NCBI GenBank assembly: GCA_046331425.1 | Contig: JAXLQU010000008.1 | Coordinates: forward strand, 91,041 to 155,040 | Reading direction: 5' to 3' | Origin: JANNUT01 sp046331425 | GTDB taxonomy: Bacteria; Acidobacteriota; Polarisedimenticolia; J045 | Length of the DNA: 64,000 nucleotides | Shown here: one piece after another, positions 16,607 through 26,550 of the stretch | How positions within the stretch are numbered: the stretch's first letter is position 1 | How the letters are laid out: each line of letters starts with the position of its first letter | Position numbers and translations under genes: made by a program | Notes under the pieces: generated by a model | Databases searched by the model: none | Told to the model about the DNA's origin: nothing | The model's input: the letters and a program-made list of their open reading frames with translations, nothing else

Positions 16607-16939
16607 ATGGCTGACTACTACGACTCGGAAGACCTTGGAAAGTTCGGCGACATCGGCAAGAACGCTCCGGAGCTTTGGAAGAAGTTTCTCGATTGGTACG
16701 GGGCGGTGTTCGCCGAAGGAGCCCTCACCGAGCGTGAAAAGGCGCTGATTGCATTGGGGGCAGCACACGCCGTGCAGTGCCCCTATTGCATCGATGCCTA
16801 CACACAAACCTGTCTGGAAAAAGGCTCGAATCTCGAACAGATGACCGAAGCGGTGCACGTGGCTGCCGCGATTCGCGGCGGCGCTTCGCTGGTTCACGGG
16901 GTCCAGATGCGCAACGTCCACAAACGGGTGCGGATGTGA
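16607..16939 (+). CDS. Arsenosugar biosynthesis-associated peroxidase-like protein (AhpD/CMD fold)
   Basis: A 110-residue carboxymuconolactone-decarboxylase/AhpD-fold protein. The CxxC of the family is present (HAVQCPYCIDAYTQTCLEKG) and is preceded by the conserved LTEREKALIALGAA helix. It ends with a helix rich in Ala (AVHVAAAIRGGASLVHG). The MADYYDSEDLGKFGDIGK start and the immediate radical-SAM partner point to the subgroup annotated as arsenosugar biosynthesis-associated. The canonical AhpD His after CxxC is not in place. AGGAG five bases upstream supports ATG 16607. The stop overlaps the start of arsS by 4 nt (GTGA), so the two are translationally coupled. Its exact reaction is unknown. 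Confidence 0.82.
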   Translation: MADYYDSEDLGKFGDIGKNAPELWKKFLDWYGAVFAEGALTEREKALIALGAAHAVQCPYCIDAYTQTCLEKGSNLEQMTEAVHVAAAIRGGASLVHGVQMRNVHKRVRM

Positions 16940-17982
16940 GTCCTGAAAGCCTGCAGCGCGCCCATCACCGCTTGGCCCAAGCGGCCGAGCAGCGACGAGT
17001 GTTGGAGGATTCCGCCAGCCCGCGTCGACGTTTCGAGTCGGCACTTCAGGGAGCCGGATTATTCCCGCTACGAGCCACCGGCATGACGGTCTTTCAAATC
17101 AACGTCGGCAAGCTGTGCAACCAAACCTGCGGGCACTGCCATGTCGATGCCGGCCCCGATCGCCGCGAGGTGATGTCGCCTGAAACCGCCGAGCTATGCC
17201 TCGCCGCGCTGGCGCGCACCGAGATACCAACGGTCGATATCACCGGAGGCGCGCCCGAGTTGTGTCCGAGCTTTCGCCGCTTGGTCGAAGTGGCGCGTGC
17301 GCTCGATCGACACGTCATCGATCGCTGCAATCTCACGGTGTTGCTGCTGCCGTCACAGCGCGACCTCGCCGAGTTCTTGGCCGCGCATCGGGTCGAGATC
17401 GTGGCCAGCCTTCCGTACTATTTGGAAGAAGAGACCGACGCACAGCGCGGCGAAGGAATATTCGGCAAGTCGATCGAAGCGCTCAAGCGTCTCAACGACT
17501 TGGGCTACGGACACAACGGCACCGGATTGCAACTCAACTTGGTCTACAACCCGGTCGGCGCGTACTTGCCGCCGGCGCAAGCGTCGATCGAAGCCGATTT
17601 CAAGCGCGAACTGGCCCGCCGCCACGGCATCGTCTTCAACCAACTGTTCACGATTACCAACATGCCGATCAGCCGCTTTCTCGAGTTTTTGCTGCGCAGC
17701 GGCAACTACGAGCACTACATGGAGAAGCTGATCAACGCCTACAACCCTGCCGCCGCCGCCGGCGTCATGTGCCGCAACACGCTCTCGGTCGGTTGGGACG
17801 GCGTGATGTATGACTGCGACTTCAACCAGATGCTGGAGTTGCCGGTCAACCACGGCGTGCCGCGTCACATTCGCGACTTCGACCCGCAGCGATTGCACCA
17901 GCGCGAGATCGTGATTGGCCAGCACTGCTTCGGTTGTACCGCCGGGGCAGGCTCTAGCTGCGGCGGGTCGGTCGTGTCGTAG
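16936..17982 (+). CDS. arsS: Arsenosugar biosynthesis radical SAM protein ArsS
   Basis: A 348-residue radical-SAM enzyme. The [4Fe-4S] motif CxxxCxxC is CNQTCGHC, within QINVGKLCNQTCGHCHVDAG. The body has TVDITGGAPELCPSFRRLVE and VYNPVGAYLPPAQ. The C-terminal half (DUF3641-type) contains the conserved cysteines CRNTLSVGWDGVMYDCDFNQ and CFGCTAGAGSSCGG. This matches ArsS, which forms the ribose-arsenic bond of arsenosugars by coupling dimethylarsinate with the adenosyl group. Start GTG 16936 overlaps the preceding stop; the long upstream in-frame extension to 16777 is the shadow of the previous gene. No arsM or arsenate resistance gene is in the window. Confidence 0.9.
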   Translation: MSPESLQRAHHRLAQAAEQRRVLEDSASPRRRFESALQGAGLFPLRATGMTVFQINVGKLCNQTCGHCHVDAGPDRREVMSPETAELCLAALARTEIPTVDITGGAPELCPSFRRLVEVARALDRHVIDRCNLTVLLLPSQRDLAEFLAAHRVEIVASLPYYLEEETDAQRGEGIFGKSIEALKRLNDLGYGHNGTGLQLNLVYNPVGAYLPPAQASIEADFKRELARRHGIVFNQLFTITNMPISRFLEFLLRSGNYEHYMEKLINAYNPAAAAGVMCRNTLSVGWDGVMYDCDFNQMLELPVNHGVPRHIRDFDPQRLHQREIVIGQHCFGCTAGAGSSCGGSVVS

Positions 17983-17989
17983 GGCCCGT

Positions 17990-20058
17990 CTACATCGCCA
18001 CCCGCAGCGGCGATGACGGAGCCGGCCAGACGCCCTTCACCTGTGCGCGCCCTGCGCCAAAGACCAAGAACGAGTACTTGCCGTAGTGCACGATCTTCTG
18101 CATCACCACGTCCAACTGCGGCGCACGCAACACATCCACCACCAACAACACTCCCGTGCCCGGTTTGGGGTTGTCCAGTGTCAGCACGATCGCCGCGTCT
18201 TCCTCGCTCGATCCACCGACCGAGGTCGCCAATCGCGCCGCGTCCATCACCACACCTGCCGGCAACTTCACCAAGGAACCGAGCGCGGTGTCGGCCGGTC
18301 GACCCAGCCACAACACACGCTGCGCCTGCGCGAGCATCTCTGGCGTCACGTCGAGATCGCGACGCACCGGGATCTTCCCCTCCCCCACCTTGTCGGCAAT
18401 TCGCCGCGCCGTTTCGAGCAACCCATCACGCCCCGAGCCCAACACGATCAAGTCGGGAGGAGCCGCCAAGTAGCGAGCCAACGATGCCGGCACTTCTTCC
18501 GCGGACAGCCGGCGGAACAGATCGACCTCAGGGTCGATTACCACCTCGCCGACGGTGACACCGGCGGGCAACGACACGTGACCTTCACCCTGCCCCGTGG
18601 CTTGAATCGAACCGAAGCCGTCGAACACGCGGCCGTTGGTCTCGCGCGCATCCATCGGCACCATCATCTGCCAGCCGGGCGTCGCCGAGAGCGTTACCTT
18701 CACCGCCGACTTCTCGTCGTTGGAGACGATACGGGGCTTTCCCACGCCCAGTTCCGGTGCACCCGGAGTGTTGACCCACTGCTTGAAGAACCACGAGAGG
18801 TCCGTTTCAGCCGTGCGCGAAAACACGTCTTGAATGTTGCCCCACGACGCCTCTTTGTATTTGAACTCGTAGAACAGTTGCCGCACTGCCTGCTGGAATT
18901 TGTCGGGGCCCAACTGCACGCGCAGCATGTGGAAGATCATCGCCACCTTGCCGTAACCGATCGCTCGCTCGCGCGCGTCGTGACGCTCGCGGAAATCGGC
19001 GACGGCGTCGTCCTTGCCGTGCGCGGTGTACTCGCGATAGTCGCGCAGGATCTGCGTGCGATAGTCGCGACCCCCGTCGCGGTTTTCCTCGGCCGAGAAT
19101 GCATGGTCGGCCATGTAGGCCGTAAGCCCCTCGCACCAATTCCCTTGCGTGCGATCGACGTACACGCCGTTGCCCCACCAATCGTGCAGCACTTCGTGCC
19201 CCAGCGAGGTCTTGACGATGAACGGCAGCCGCATCACCGCGCCGCCCAACAGCGTCATCGACGGCAAGCCATACCCGGTGGGAAGAATGTGTTCCACCAC
19301 CAGAAACTGGGGCCACGGGTGCGGACCGACCTCGGCTGTGAAGCGCTTGAGGTAATCGCCGGTCGCCAAGAGATACGTGTTGGCCAGTTCGGAAGGCGTT
19401 CCAGGAAGTGTGTAGACAGCGACGCGCTGGCCGTTGATCTCGTCTTCCATCACCAACCAGGGAGCGGCCGCAATGTCCAGCCCCTCGAGTGGGTTGACCG
19501 TGTCGTAGGTTTCGGTGCCGTCGCCGTTGCGCGTGAGCTTGCCGGGGGCGACCAGCCTCCAACCCTCGGGCAGCTTGCTCGTCACGATGTAGCGCGACAG
19601 CGGCGCGTTGGGGACGGTGGGGTACCAGGCACGCCCGGCAAGAAGGCGCCGTCGGGGCTGAGGTAACCGTTGGGGAGATCGGTGACCTCGTTGCGATTGA
19701 ATTTGTAGTCGTTGGGGAGCGCGGGCGGGGTGCCGGACCATCTCGTGTGGAGGGCGAGCGGCGCCTCGGTTGGGTGCTTGGGGAGTCGGATCGTGTAGCG
19801 GTGCTCGCCGTCCTTGGCGGTTTCCTCCGTGAATTTTAGTGGTTTGCCGGAGAAGGCGACGTCGGTCAGTCGGTAGGTAGGGCTGAGGGTGAGGACGACC
19901 GACTTGAGTGAGGTGGGGGCGATGGAGAGGGTCGCTTCGGCGGAGAGTGATCGGGTGGAGGGGTCGAGCGTGACGCGGATTTCGTGAGTTGGGAGATCCG
20001 ACGCTCCGACAGGGATCACCGATGCGATTGCGATGGGGACTAGCAACAGTCGTTTCAT
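17990..20058 (-). CDS. M1-family (gluzincin) metallopeptidase-like protein, frameshifted
   Basis: Two frames together encode a ~690-residue secreted M1-type peptidase. The first (20058 down to about 19636) has a signal peptide (residues 1-20) and a beta-rich N-terminal domain ending GYLSPDGAFLP. The second resumes at about GRAWYPTVPNAPL and continues to 17990. The zinc site is HEVLHDWWGN with the third ligand Glu in NWCEGLTAYMADH. LNTP-like QWVNTPGAPELGV and a C-terminal domain follow. The switch requires one missing base around the CCC at 19634-19636. Every residue block is well kept in both frames, so a sequencing indel or very recent mutation is likely. If real, only a ~150-residue fragment without the zinc site is made. 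The C-terminus lies 7 nt beyond arsS, convergent with it. Confidence 0.8.
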
Positions 20059-20527
20059 AGACAGATCGTAGCCTCGTAGCGAGCCGATTGAAACGAGGTA
20101 AGCATCAAGCCTGCGAAGTGGTACGCAGGGGCGCTTCTCGGGCTAGTGTCATCGCAGGTTGGATCATTTCATGAGCCAGGTTCCATCGAGAGGCCGTTGA
20201 ATCGACTGATCACGAACGGTAGAGATAATCCAAACAAATCACGCAAAGGTGCCTGCAAGAAAAGGGGCTCGCGAGCGCGGTAGCCGCCATCACAATTCCG
20301 TCTCCCGAGTGCCAGCCTGTGCTACTTCCATGCCCGGCCCGAACGTCAGTCAGACGGTCCAGGAATGTTCGGGATTCGCTTCACGACCATCCAATGATCC
20401 AGAAATGAACACCACGCGAAGACCTGGCAGGGCGATTGCTTAGTTGACGACCGTGATGTCGCGCGGGGTGTCGTGCCTACGGCGTCCGGGGAACGCGCAC
20501 AGCAATGGCACTATCATCGGAGGGGTT
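20059..20527. other. Intergenic region, no gene recognised
   Basis: About 470 bases between divergent genes (M1 peptidase and DUF1800). Stop codons are frequent and no frame shows conserved protein features. It presumably holds both promoters and the leader of the DUF1800 gene. I see no tRNA or clear hairpin. Base composition is less GC-rich than the preceding 20 kb, marking the edge of a compositionally different segment. Confidence 0.4.
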
Positions 20528-23176
20528 ATGCACGTTCGCCGTTGGGTTGACCATTCGGCCGCAATTCTGGTGATTGCCCTTGTCACCGCTGCGTCGACAC
20601 TCACTGCTTTCTCGCAAACAACGACCGTTCGGGTGTCGCCCTCGTCCAAGCAGGTCGATATCGGCAGGAAGGCAGCTTTCAAGGCGGTCGTTGACGGTCC
20701 TGGCTCAAGAGATGGAGTGGACTGGTACGTCGACAATGTTCTGGGTGGCAACGCCACAGTCGGATTCATCAGTCCGCAGGGGATCTACACAGGTGGCGAT
20801 ACGTTTAACGGTAGGACGGTCGTGGTGACCGCACGATCGAAGTCTACGGGAGTCACGGGACAGGCGAACGTTCTCATTCTCTTTCCGCCGCCTGTGGTGT
20901 CGAGCGTAACGCCTTCTCACATCAAGTTCGGTCCGCAGGAAGTAGTGATTAAGGGCAACTGGTTTCTGTCCTCTGCCCGAGTACTGGTTGGCGGCCAACC
21001 TATCCCGGCGCGTCGCGAGTCACGGCTAGAGATGCGCGCATGGCCCATCGTGACACTCAACACGCCAGGGAAGTTATCTCTTGTCGTTGAGAATGACGTC
21101 CCTTCTCCGCGCCGCTCAGTGCCCCGCGTGCTTATCGTTTCCAAGCCACAGGTGAAAGGGGTGAAGGTCAGCCCAGCCTCAGCGTCACTTAAGGGCGCTA
21201 CTGAAATGAAATTCGTGGCAGAGATGATGGGGATGTCGAATTCAGCGATGTTCGATTGGGCCGTGAATGGGATCACGGGTGGCGACGAGATTGTCGGCAA
21301 GATCGATGAGTACGGCTTCTACACCGCACCGGATCTGCCTCCGACGCCAGCGACCGTACAGATCTCTGCGACGACAATGTCGAAACCAGCAATGGCTGGT
21401 GCAGCATCAGTCACCATCTTGCCTCCCACGCCGCTGCTCGCAGCGGTATTCCCGCTCGGTGTACGCCCAGGTACGGTTGGCATCGCGCTTCGCGGGAGTG
21501 GCTTCATGCCGGGAGCTCAGGTGCTCTTCAACGACCAACCACTCACCACCACCTGGGAGAACTCTCACGCACTCAGAGTTACGATCACGGTTCCAAACGG
21601 TAGCGCGCGGTCAGCGAACGTTCAGGTCGTAAACCCGCCACCATCTAACGAACGTAGTTACGTACTAAAGCTACCGATCTTGACTGATCCAGCAACCACG
21701 AACTACAAGGCGAGCCTGCAGGATGCGGGGCGCCTCCTGGAGCAGGCCAGTTTCGGGCCGAGTACCGCGACCATCGATCAGGTACGCGAGCTTGGGATCG
21801 AGGGTTGGTTGGATCAACAGTTTCAGTCAGTCGAGTACCAGTACTCGGAACTCCCACAGAGCATGGAGCGGCAGAGAGACTTCGTGGAGCGAAGCTTCTC
21901 GAGCCACACTATGGTGGCACCCGATCAACTGAGGCAACGCACTGTGTTCGCGCTCGGGCAGCTTCTCGTCGTTTCAACCAACAAGGTTCGTGACCAGCGA
22001 GCGCTGCTCGGTTGGCAAAGAATGCTCAGCGCGAATGCATTCGGAAACTACCGCGAGCTGCTCGAACGCGTGACACTAAACCCTGCCATGGGGAAATACC
22101 TTGACCTCGTAAATAGTGAGAAAGCGTCAAGCGACGGGACGCATTCCCCAAATGAGAACTACGCCCGCGAGCTAATGCAGCTTTTTTCGATCGGCCTCGT
22201 AGAGCTCAACCTGGACGGAACCCCTCGACTTGATGGCGCTGGTAGAGAGATCCCCACCTACACTCAGAGCACAATCACCGAGTTTGCTCGCGCGCTGACG
22301 GGTTGGGGGTATGCAGTTGAGCCCGGGAGCGGGTTCACTTGGCCGACGCGCGAATACTACGGTGCCCCACTTGAGCCCTTCGAGCCGATGCACGACAACA
22401 ATGCGAAAACACTCCTTCGCGGAACGGTGGTGCCAGCTGGGGGCGGAGTTCGCAGCGACCTGCAAGCAGTGCTGGACAACGTGTTTCAACATCCGAATGT
22501 CGGGCCCTTCGTCTCCACGCGGCTGATCCGTCACTTCGTCACCAGTAATCCCTCGCCAGCGTACATCGGGCGCGTAGCCACAGTGTTCAATGACAATGGG
22601 CGAGGCACTCGGGGCGATCTCAAAGCGGTCATTCGAGCGATCCTTTTGGACCCCGAGGCTCGCACTCCGTCGACTTCTGCCAACCGGGGGAAGCTAAAAG
22701 AACCGATTCTCTATTTCACCTCGGTCGCTCGAGCATTCGACGGACAGTTGATCGCCGGGATGGAGTTCGCGCCGCTCGTCACGCAGCAGGTTGGCGAGTC
22801 GCTTCTGGAGTCGCCGACGGTGTTTAACTTCTTCTCGCCGATGCACAAGGTAGGTGACACAGGCCTGTATGGTCCGGAGTTCCAGATCTACAGCCCTGTG
22901 GCCTCGGTTGCTCGGAATAACTGGGTGTTCTCACTCCTGAACGATTCATTCTGGCGAAGCCTCAGAATCAACACAGGTCCGTATGTGTCTAGCGCTGGCG
23001 ACCCCGCTCGTTTGGTTGACCTTATTAACACTAATTTGTTCTATCAAAGGATGTCGCCGGCGCTGCGGGACGAACTGATAAGTACGGTAGCTCAGCAGTC
23101 AGATGATCCCGGGCGACGGGCAATGAGTGCCATCTGGCTTGCGGTCACTTCCGGCGAATACCTGGTCCAGCACTAA
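20528..23176 (+). CDS. DUF1800 family secreted protein with Ig-like/IPT N-terminal domains
   Basis: An 882-residue protein. A signal peptide (residues 1-35) is followed by Ig-like repeats and an IPT/TIG-like domain (VSSVTPSHIKFGPQEVVIKG; PLLAAVFPLGVRPGTVGIALRGSGF). The DUF1800 core starts near residue 395: RLLEQASFGPSTATIDQVRELGIEGWLDQQF, then PNENYARELMQLFSIGLVEL, ITEFARALTGW and TPSTSANRGKLKEPI. Such proteins are nearly always paired with a DUF1501 gene, as here, 19 nt downstream. Molecular function is unknown. Start ATG 20528 has AGGGG immediately upstream; in-frame codons back to 20444 give a poor leader. Codon use is visibly less GC-biased than in the genes before 20 kb. Confidence 0.88.
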   Translation: MHVRRWVDHSAAILVIALVTAASTLTAFSQTTTVRVSPSSKQVDIGRKAAFKAVVDGPGSRDGVDWYVDNVLGGNATVGFISPQGIYTGGDTFNGRTVVVTARSKSTGVTGQANVLILFPPPVVSSVTPSHIKFGPQEVVIKGNWFLSSARVLVGGQPIPARRESRLEMRAWPIVTLNTPGKLSLVVENDVPSPRRSVPRVLIVSKPQVKGVKVSPASASLKGATEMKFVAEMMGMSNSAMFDWAVNGITGGDEIVGKIDEYGFYTAPDLPPTPATVQISATTMSKPAMAGAASVTILPPTPLLAAVFPLGVRPGTVGIALRGSGFMPGAQVLFNDQPLTTTWENSHALRVTITVPNGSARSANVQVVNPPPSNERSYVLKLPILTDPATTNYKASLQDAGRLLEQASFGPSTATIDQVRELGIEGWLDQQFQSVEYQYSELPQSMERQRDFVERSFSSHTMVAPDQLRQRTVFALGQLLVVSTNKVRDQRALLGWQRMLSANAFGNYRELLERVTLNPAMGKYLDLVNSEKASSDGTHSPNENYARELMQLFSIGLVELNLDGTPRLDGAGREIPTYTQSTITEFARALTGWGYAVEPGSGFTWPTREYYGAPLEPFEPMHDNNAKTLLRGTVVPAGGGVRSDLQAVLDNVFQHPNVGPFVSTRLIRHFVTSNPSPAYIGRVATVFNDNGRGTRGDLKAVIRAILLDPEARTPSTSANRGKLKEPILYFTSVARAFDGQLIAGMEFAPLVTQQVGESLLESPTVFNFFSPMHKVGDTGLYGPEFQIYSPVASVARNNWVFSLLNDSFWRSLRINTGPYVSSAGDPARLVDLINTNLFYQRMSPALRDELISTVAQQSDDPGRRAMSAIWLAVTSGEYLVQH

Positions 23177-23195
23177 CGACACAAGGAGCACACTC

Positions 23196-24528
23196 ATGTC
23201 TCAGCATCGAGCGTCACGTCGCGAGTTCCTGAAGGTCGTTGGGAAGGGTGCCACGCTTTTGGGAGTGGGAGCGGGAATCAGTCGCTTCACGAACTGGAAC
23301 GCGTATGCCGCAGGGGCCGACTACCGCGCCCTAGTGTGTGTGTTTCTCTACGGAGGCAACGACAGCAACAATCTAATCGTGCCGCTAGACACAAGATCCT
23401 GGCAGCAGTACCAGCGCACGCGCGGAAATCTGGCACTCCCACAAGCACAACTACATAAGGTTGGCACCAGCGCAGCGCGTGACTTCGGCTTCCACCCGTC
23501 CCTTGGTCTAATTCAACAGCAGTATCAAGCGGGGCGCTTGGCGGTCCTTGCCAACGTAGGAATGCTCGTACAACCGACAACGCGTGAACAGGTCCGCGCC
23601 GGATCGGCACCACTTCCCGATCAGCTTTTTTCTCATGAGGACCAAACCGAACAGATGCAGTCAGCGCATCCGGAGCAATCTGTCTCGGGCTGGGGTGGGC
23701 GTGCGATGGACCACTTGCTGTCACTGAACGGCGCTGCGTCATTCCCGCCGTCGCTGTCGATGCGCGGCACAACCCTCTTTACCACCGGCGAGAGCTTCCA
23801 GACCGCAGGGCTGGGTGACGGCTCATTGGAGATGCGTGCGCTCAACCTGTGGCATCAACAGGATCCGAGAACGTGAACCGCCGCGTACCAGGAAATTCTG
23901 CAGATGGACAGCGGAATGCGACTCGTTCAGGAAGCCAACAAGGTGAACGTCAAGGCACGGGAGATGCAGGAAATTCTTCGTAACTCCTCCTCAACACCGT
24001 TGGCAACGCAGTTTCCCAATAGCGATCTGGGCGATCAACTGGCAGAGGTTGCCCGTTACATACAGATTCGCAACGAGCTCGGCCTAAAGCGCCAAGTCTT
24101 CTTCTGCGGCACAGGCGGGTACGATACGCATTCCGATCAGCTTTCGAATCAGGCGCGGCTATTCACTACGCTTAGCGAGGCGATGGACGCTTTCTACCGC
24201 GCGACCGTCGAGATTGGTGAAGATCAGCGCCGGCGACCACTTCGAGTTCGAGCTCGGCAAGAACTCAACTCGAACGGCAACACCGCCAGTTCTACCATTC
24301 GTAGGCGGCGCTGTCCGCGGCGGCGATCTCTATGGGACCTTCCCCACACTCGAACTTCGAGGGCCGGATGACGCTGGCGATCGTGGCGTGTGGATTCCGT
24401 CTACCGCTCTCGACCAGTACGGCTCGACGTTGGCGACTTGGTTCGGCGTCGAGCAGCCAGACCTAGAGCAGCGTCTTTCCAACTCTACGAACTTCGACGC
24501 CCGCGATCTTGGTTTCCTGTCAACGTGA
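23196..24528 (+). pseudogene. DUF1501 family protein, broken by an in-frame stop and a frameshift
   Basis: The expected DUF1501 partner of the DUF1800 gene. The start is good (AAGGAG 7 nt before ATG 23196) and carries a Tat-like SRREFLK motif, then YRALVCVFLYGGNDSNNLIVP. The frame stops at TGA 23874-23876 after LWHQQDPRT, but continues in the same frame with AAYQEILQMDSGMRLV, QVFFCGTGGYDTHSDQ and MDAFYRATVEIG. Near 24215 it shifts by one frame to GGAVRGGDLYGTFPTLELRG and ends GFLST at 24528. The family's usual HG-containing segment between TVEIG and GGAVRGG does not appear in either frame. So there is one nonsense codon, at least one indel and probable substitutions, which looks more like genuine decay than a single sequence error. 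Confidence 0.8.
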
Positions 24529-24739
24529 GACTGACCCGGCGGACTGACCTTTGTGAAAGGCTCAGATAGAACAGTTGCTTTCCTCAGACGCCCGCCCTTC
24601 CAGAACTCTCAGACTGCCTTTCACGTCCGATCAGATCCATTGAATCGAGGCTTGCGCGAGACATTGCCTTCGGATGAGAGGACAAACGGGTCCTGACTCG
24701 CGCGCGCCGGCCAACACCGGCAATCCTCCAGCATCCTGC

Positions 24740-25531
24740 TCAGGCGAGTCGGCGTACGACTGACCTATGGAGACGTTCTGTCCTAGCAACGAGTCCGGTG
24801 CCGTCCCCAAATCGCCTGTGTCGTTGTGCCTGTAGGCGCACCGCGGCCTGATTGAAGAGCCTGCTGTAGAACGGTTTCACGAATGTCGTTAACAGGCGTT
24901 CCGGCATCGTTCTCAATGGAGGAAGAGGATCGTCCGAAAACCGATAGAGACAACTGCGGGCGCGAAGCGGAAATCTGCCGGCGGGTTTCGCTGCTGTTGA
25001 AGATTCCGCGAATGCTGCTGTCGATCCGAATCCTCCTGATCTAAACCTTCTCGAAGCTTCTGAAACGGGCTGATGCAGAGCCCGCCTGCGCGGAACGACA
25101 CTGATTTCAGTCACCAGCTGATTCATATATTTCATTGAGAAGTTCAACTCCCCTGCACAAAGATCTTCAGCGACCTCCGGCTCTGGCAAGGACTGAAGCC
25201 GATAGTGACGGTATGTAGGGAATACCCACCGATCCCCCTCCGGCACGGCATCGATCCAGTGGGGGTGAAGATGCAAGCCCAGCTCATGGCCGGCTCGAAC
25301 CAATGTCTCCAATTGCGCCTTGACGCGGTGAGTCTTCTCACGCCAGCAGGCGTGACGTTCGAACTGCTCAAGGCAAAGCGTATCGATGAAGAACGTGCCG
25401 CGCATTTTCCACTTGATCATGAGTGCGTTGATCGCTTCCGTCGGCTCGAGCATACAACGCTCAATGGTGCCAGATTCGCGAAAGTAGAGTTCATAGTCGA
25501 ATGTCAACGAGACGTTGCGAAGGCTGCTCAT
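24740..25531 (-). pseudogene. NodB-type polysaccharide deacetylase, multiple frameshifts
   Basis: Begins at ATG 25531 with MSSLRNVSLTFDYELYFRES; the TFDYE motif is the deacetylase Asp site. The next blocks are MRGTFFIDTLCLEQF and AGHELGLHLHPHW, the HxxxH-like metal site. After about 25105 the expected blocks appear in changing frames: SFRAGGLCISPFQKLREGL in one frame, RIDSSIRGIFNSSET in another, ADFRFAPAVVS back in the second. YRFSDDPL, TTFVKPFYSRLFN and FGDGTGLVA then return to the first frame and run to TGA at 24740. That implies about four indels in 150 nt with the amino acids otherwise preserved. The start overlaps the flippase-like gene's stop by 4 nt. Role, if functional: removal of acetyl groups from an exopolysaccharide. 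Confidence 0.75.
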
Positions 25532-26550
25532 GATTCGCTTCCTCGATACGCCAGCGGAATGACGAACAAAGCCATCACAACACACTGCACCGCTGGGAAC
25601 ACCACCACATGCCAACCAGGGTGACGCGGGAATATGGCGACGGTGAGGATCAGTGCGAACATCGACACGGCCGACCCGATGGCGAGCACCGAGTACCGTT
25701 TTGTCGCGACAAGCGCGACGTCAAGAAGATATGCCAGGCCGAGCAACAATGCTCCGAGGGCGCTCCAAATCCAGAGCGAGTAGTGACTGCCAATCGCCGT
25801 GTTTGATGGACTGAGGTGCTGGATCAGCGGGAAACCGGCCGTCGCATAACCGACTGTTGCAGCGGCAAAGAAGAGTCCGAGGCCCACCGCTCGCTTGGCA
25901 GGGAAGGGCGCCTCGCCGCGCGCCCAGCGAAACATGTCCGGCCGGATAAACTCAGTGAAAGAATAGAACACGCCGGATGTCATCTGCGACATAGAGACAA
26001 AAAAGAGGAAGACCGCTTCATCCGTTCCGATCTCTGCTCGACCCGGCACGACAACTTTCAAACCGGAAAAATACCCGCTGAGCAGTAGGTTGTGAACTAG
26101 CAGCGAGCCGTTCGCCAGGTTCTCCTTGAACACTTCGCGGACGCTAACCTTGATGGACGACCGCTGGATCCTCAGTCCGTGTGCTTGCAACAACAGCACG
26201 ACGGCGATCAACAACAAAAAGCCGATTGCTCCATAGCGGGAAAGCAGACTCAAAGGAGTCGCCCCAACGACGAGCAGGATCAGAAGCACCGATGCTTCCC
26301 CGCTATTGAAACCAATATTGAGGGATACTGCGTTGTTGACCCGCTCCTTCGTAATGAGGTGCGCATAGGCGATCTGGAACATTTTCTTGTACGCAGCGTA
26401 GATGGCGACTGCAACTGCACCGAGTGTCGCTGCTGTCCACGCTGCTTGACCTCGGAGTAGCAGCCAACCAGCGACGCTCGAAATCACGGTGAACACCCCA
26501 ACCATCTGGACTAGGAATCGATAGCTGACTTCTGACTCCCGTGCTGCCAT
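25528..26550 (-). CDS. Polytopic membrane protein, possible polysaccharide flippase (N-terminus damaged)
   Basis: About 340 residues with nine or ten hydrophobic segments (for example RFLVQMVGVFTVISSVAGWLLL, GAIGFLLLIAVVLLLQ, LWIWSALGALLLGLAYLLD), in the setting of a glycan cluster. Size, topology and the loop with TEFIRPDMFRW recall Wzx-type or other polysaccharide exporters, though I do not recognise a specific family. ATG 26550 is used as the start. The frame stays open to 26856, but that stretch overlaps the amidohydrolase. A better flippase-like N-terminus (MDYLWLATRALAVQDNL) lies in the amidohydrolase's frame near 26630, which suggests a one-base indel around 26535-26560. Typical flippases have 12 helices and ~450 residues, so this model is short at the front. 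Confidence 0.5.
   Translation of the reverse strand: MAARESEVSYRFLVQMVGVFTVISSVAGWLLLRGQAAWTAATLGAVAVAIYAAYKKMFQIAYAHLITKERVNNAVSLNIGFNSGEASVLLILLVVGATPLSLLSRYGAIGFLLLIAVVLLLQAHGLRIQRSSIKVSVREVFKENLANGSLLVHNLLLSGYFSGLKVVVPGRAEIGTDEAVFLFFVSMSQMTSGVFYSFTEFIRPDMFRWARGEAPFPAKRAVGLGLFFAAATVGYATAGFPLIQHLSPSNTAIGSHYSLWIWSALGALLLGLAYLLDVALVATKRYSVLAIGSAVSMFALILTVAIFPRHPGWHVVVFPAVQCVVMALFVIPLAYRGSES

Noticed and set aside
18086..19666. 526-codon plus-strand open frame
   Set aside because: Antisense to the M1-type peptidase; residue content (His/Gln/Arg-rich) is that of a shadow frame.
23874..23876. In-frame TGA in the DUF1501 gene read as selenocysteine
   Set aside because: No SECIS-like hairpin is evident after it, the family has no selenocysteine at this place, and the gene carries a further frameshift.
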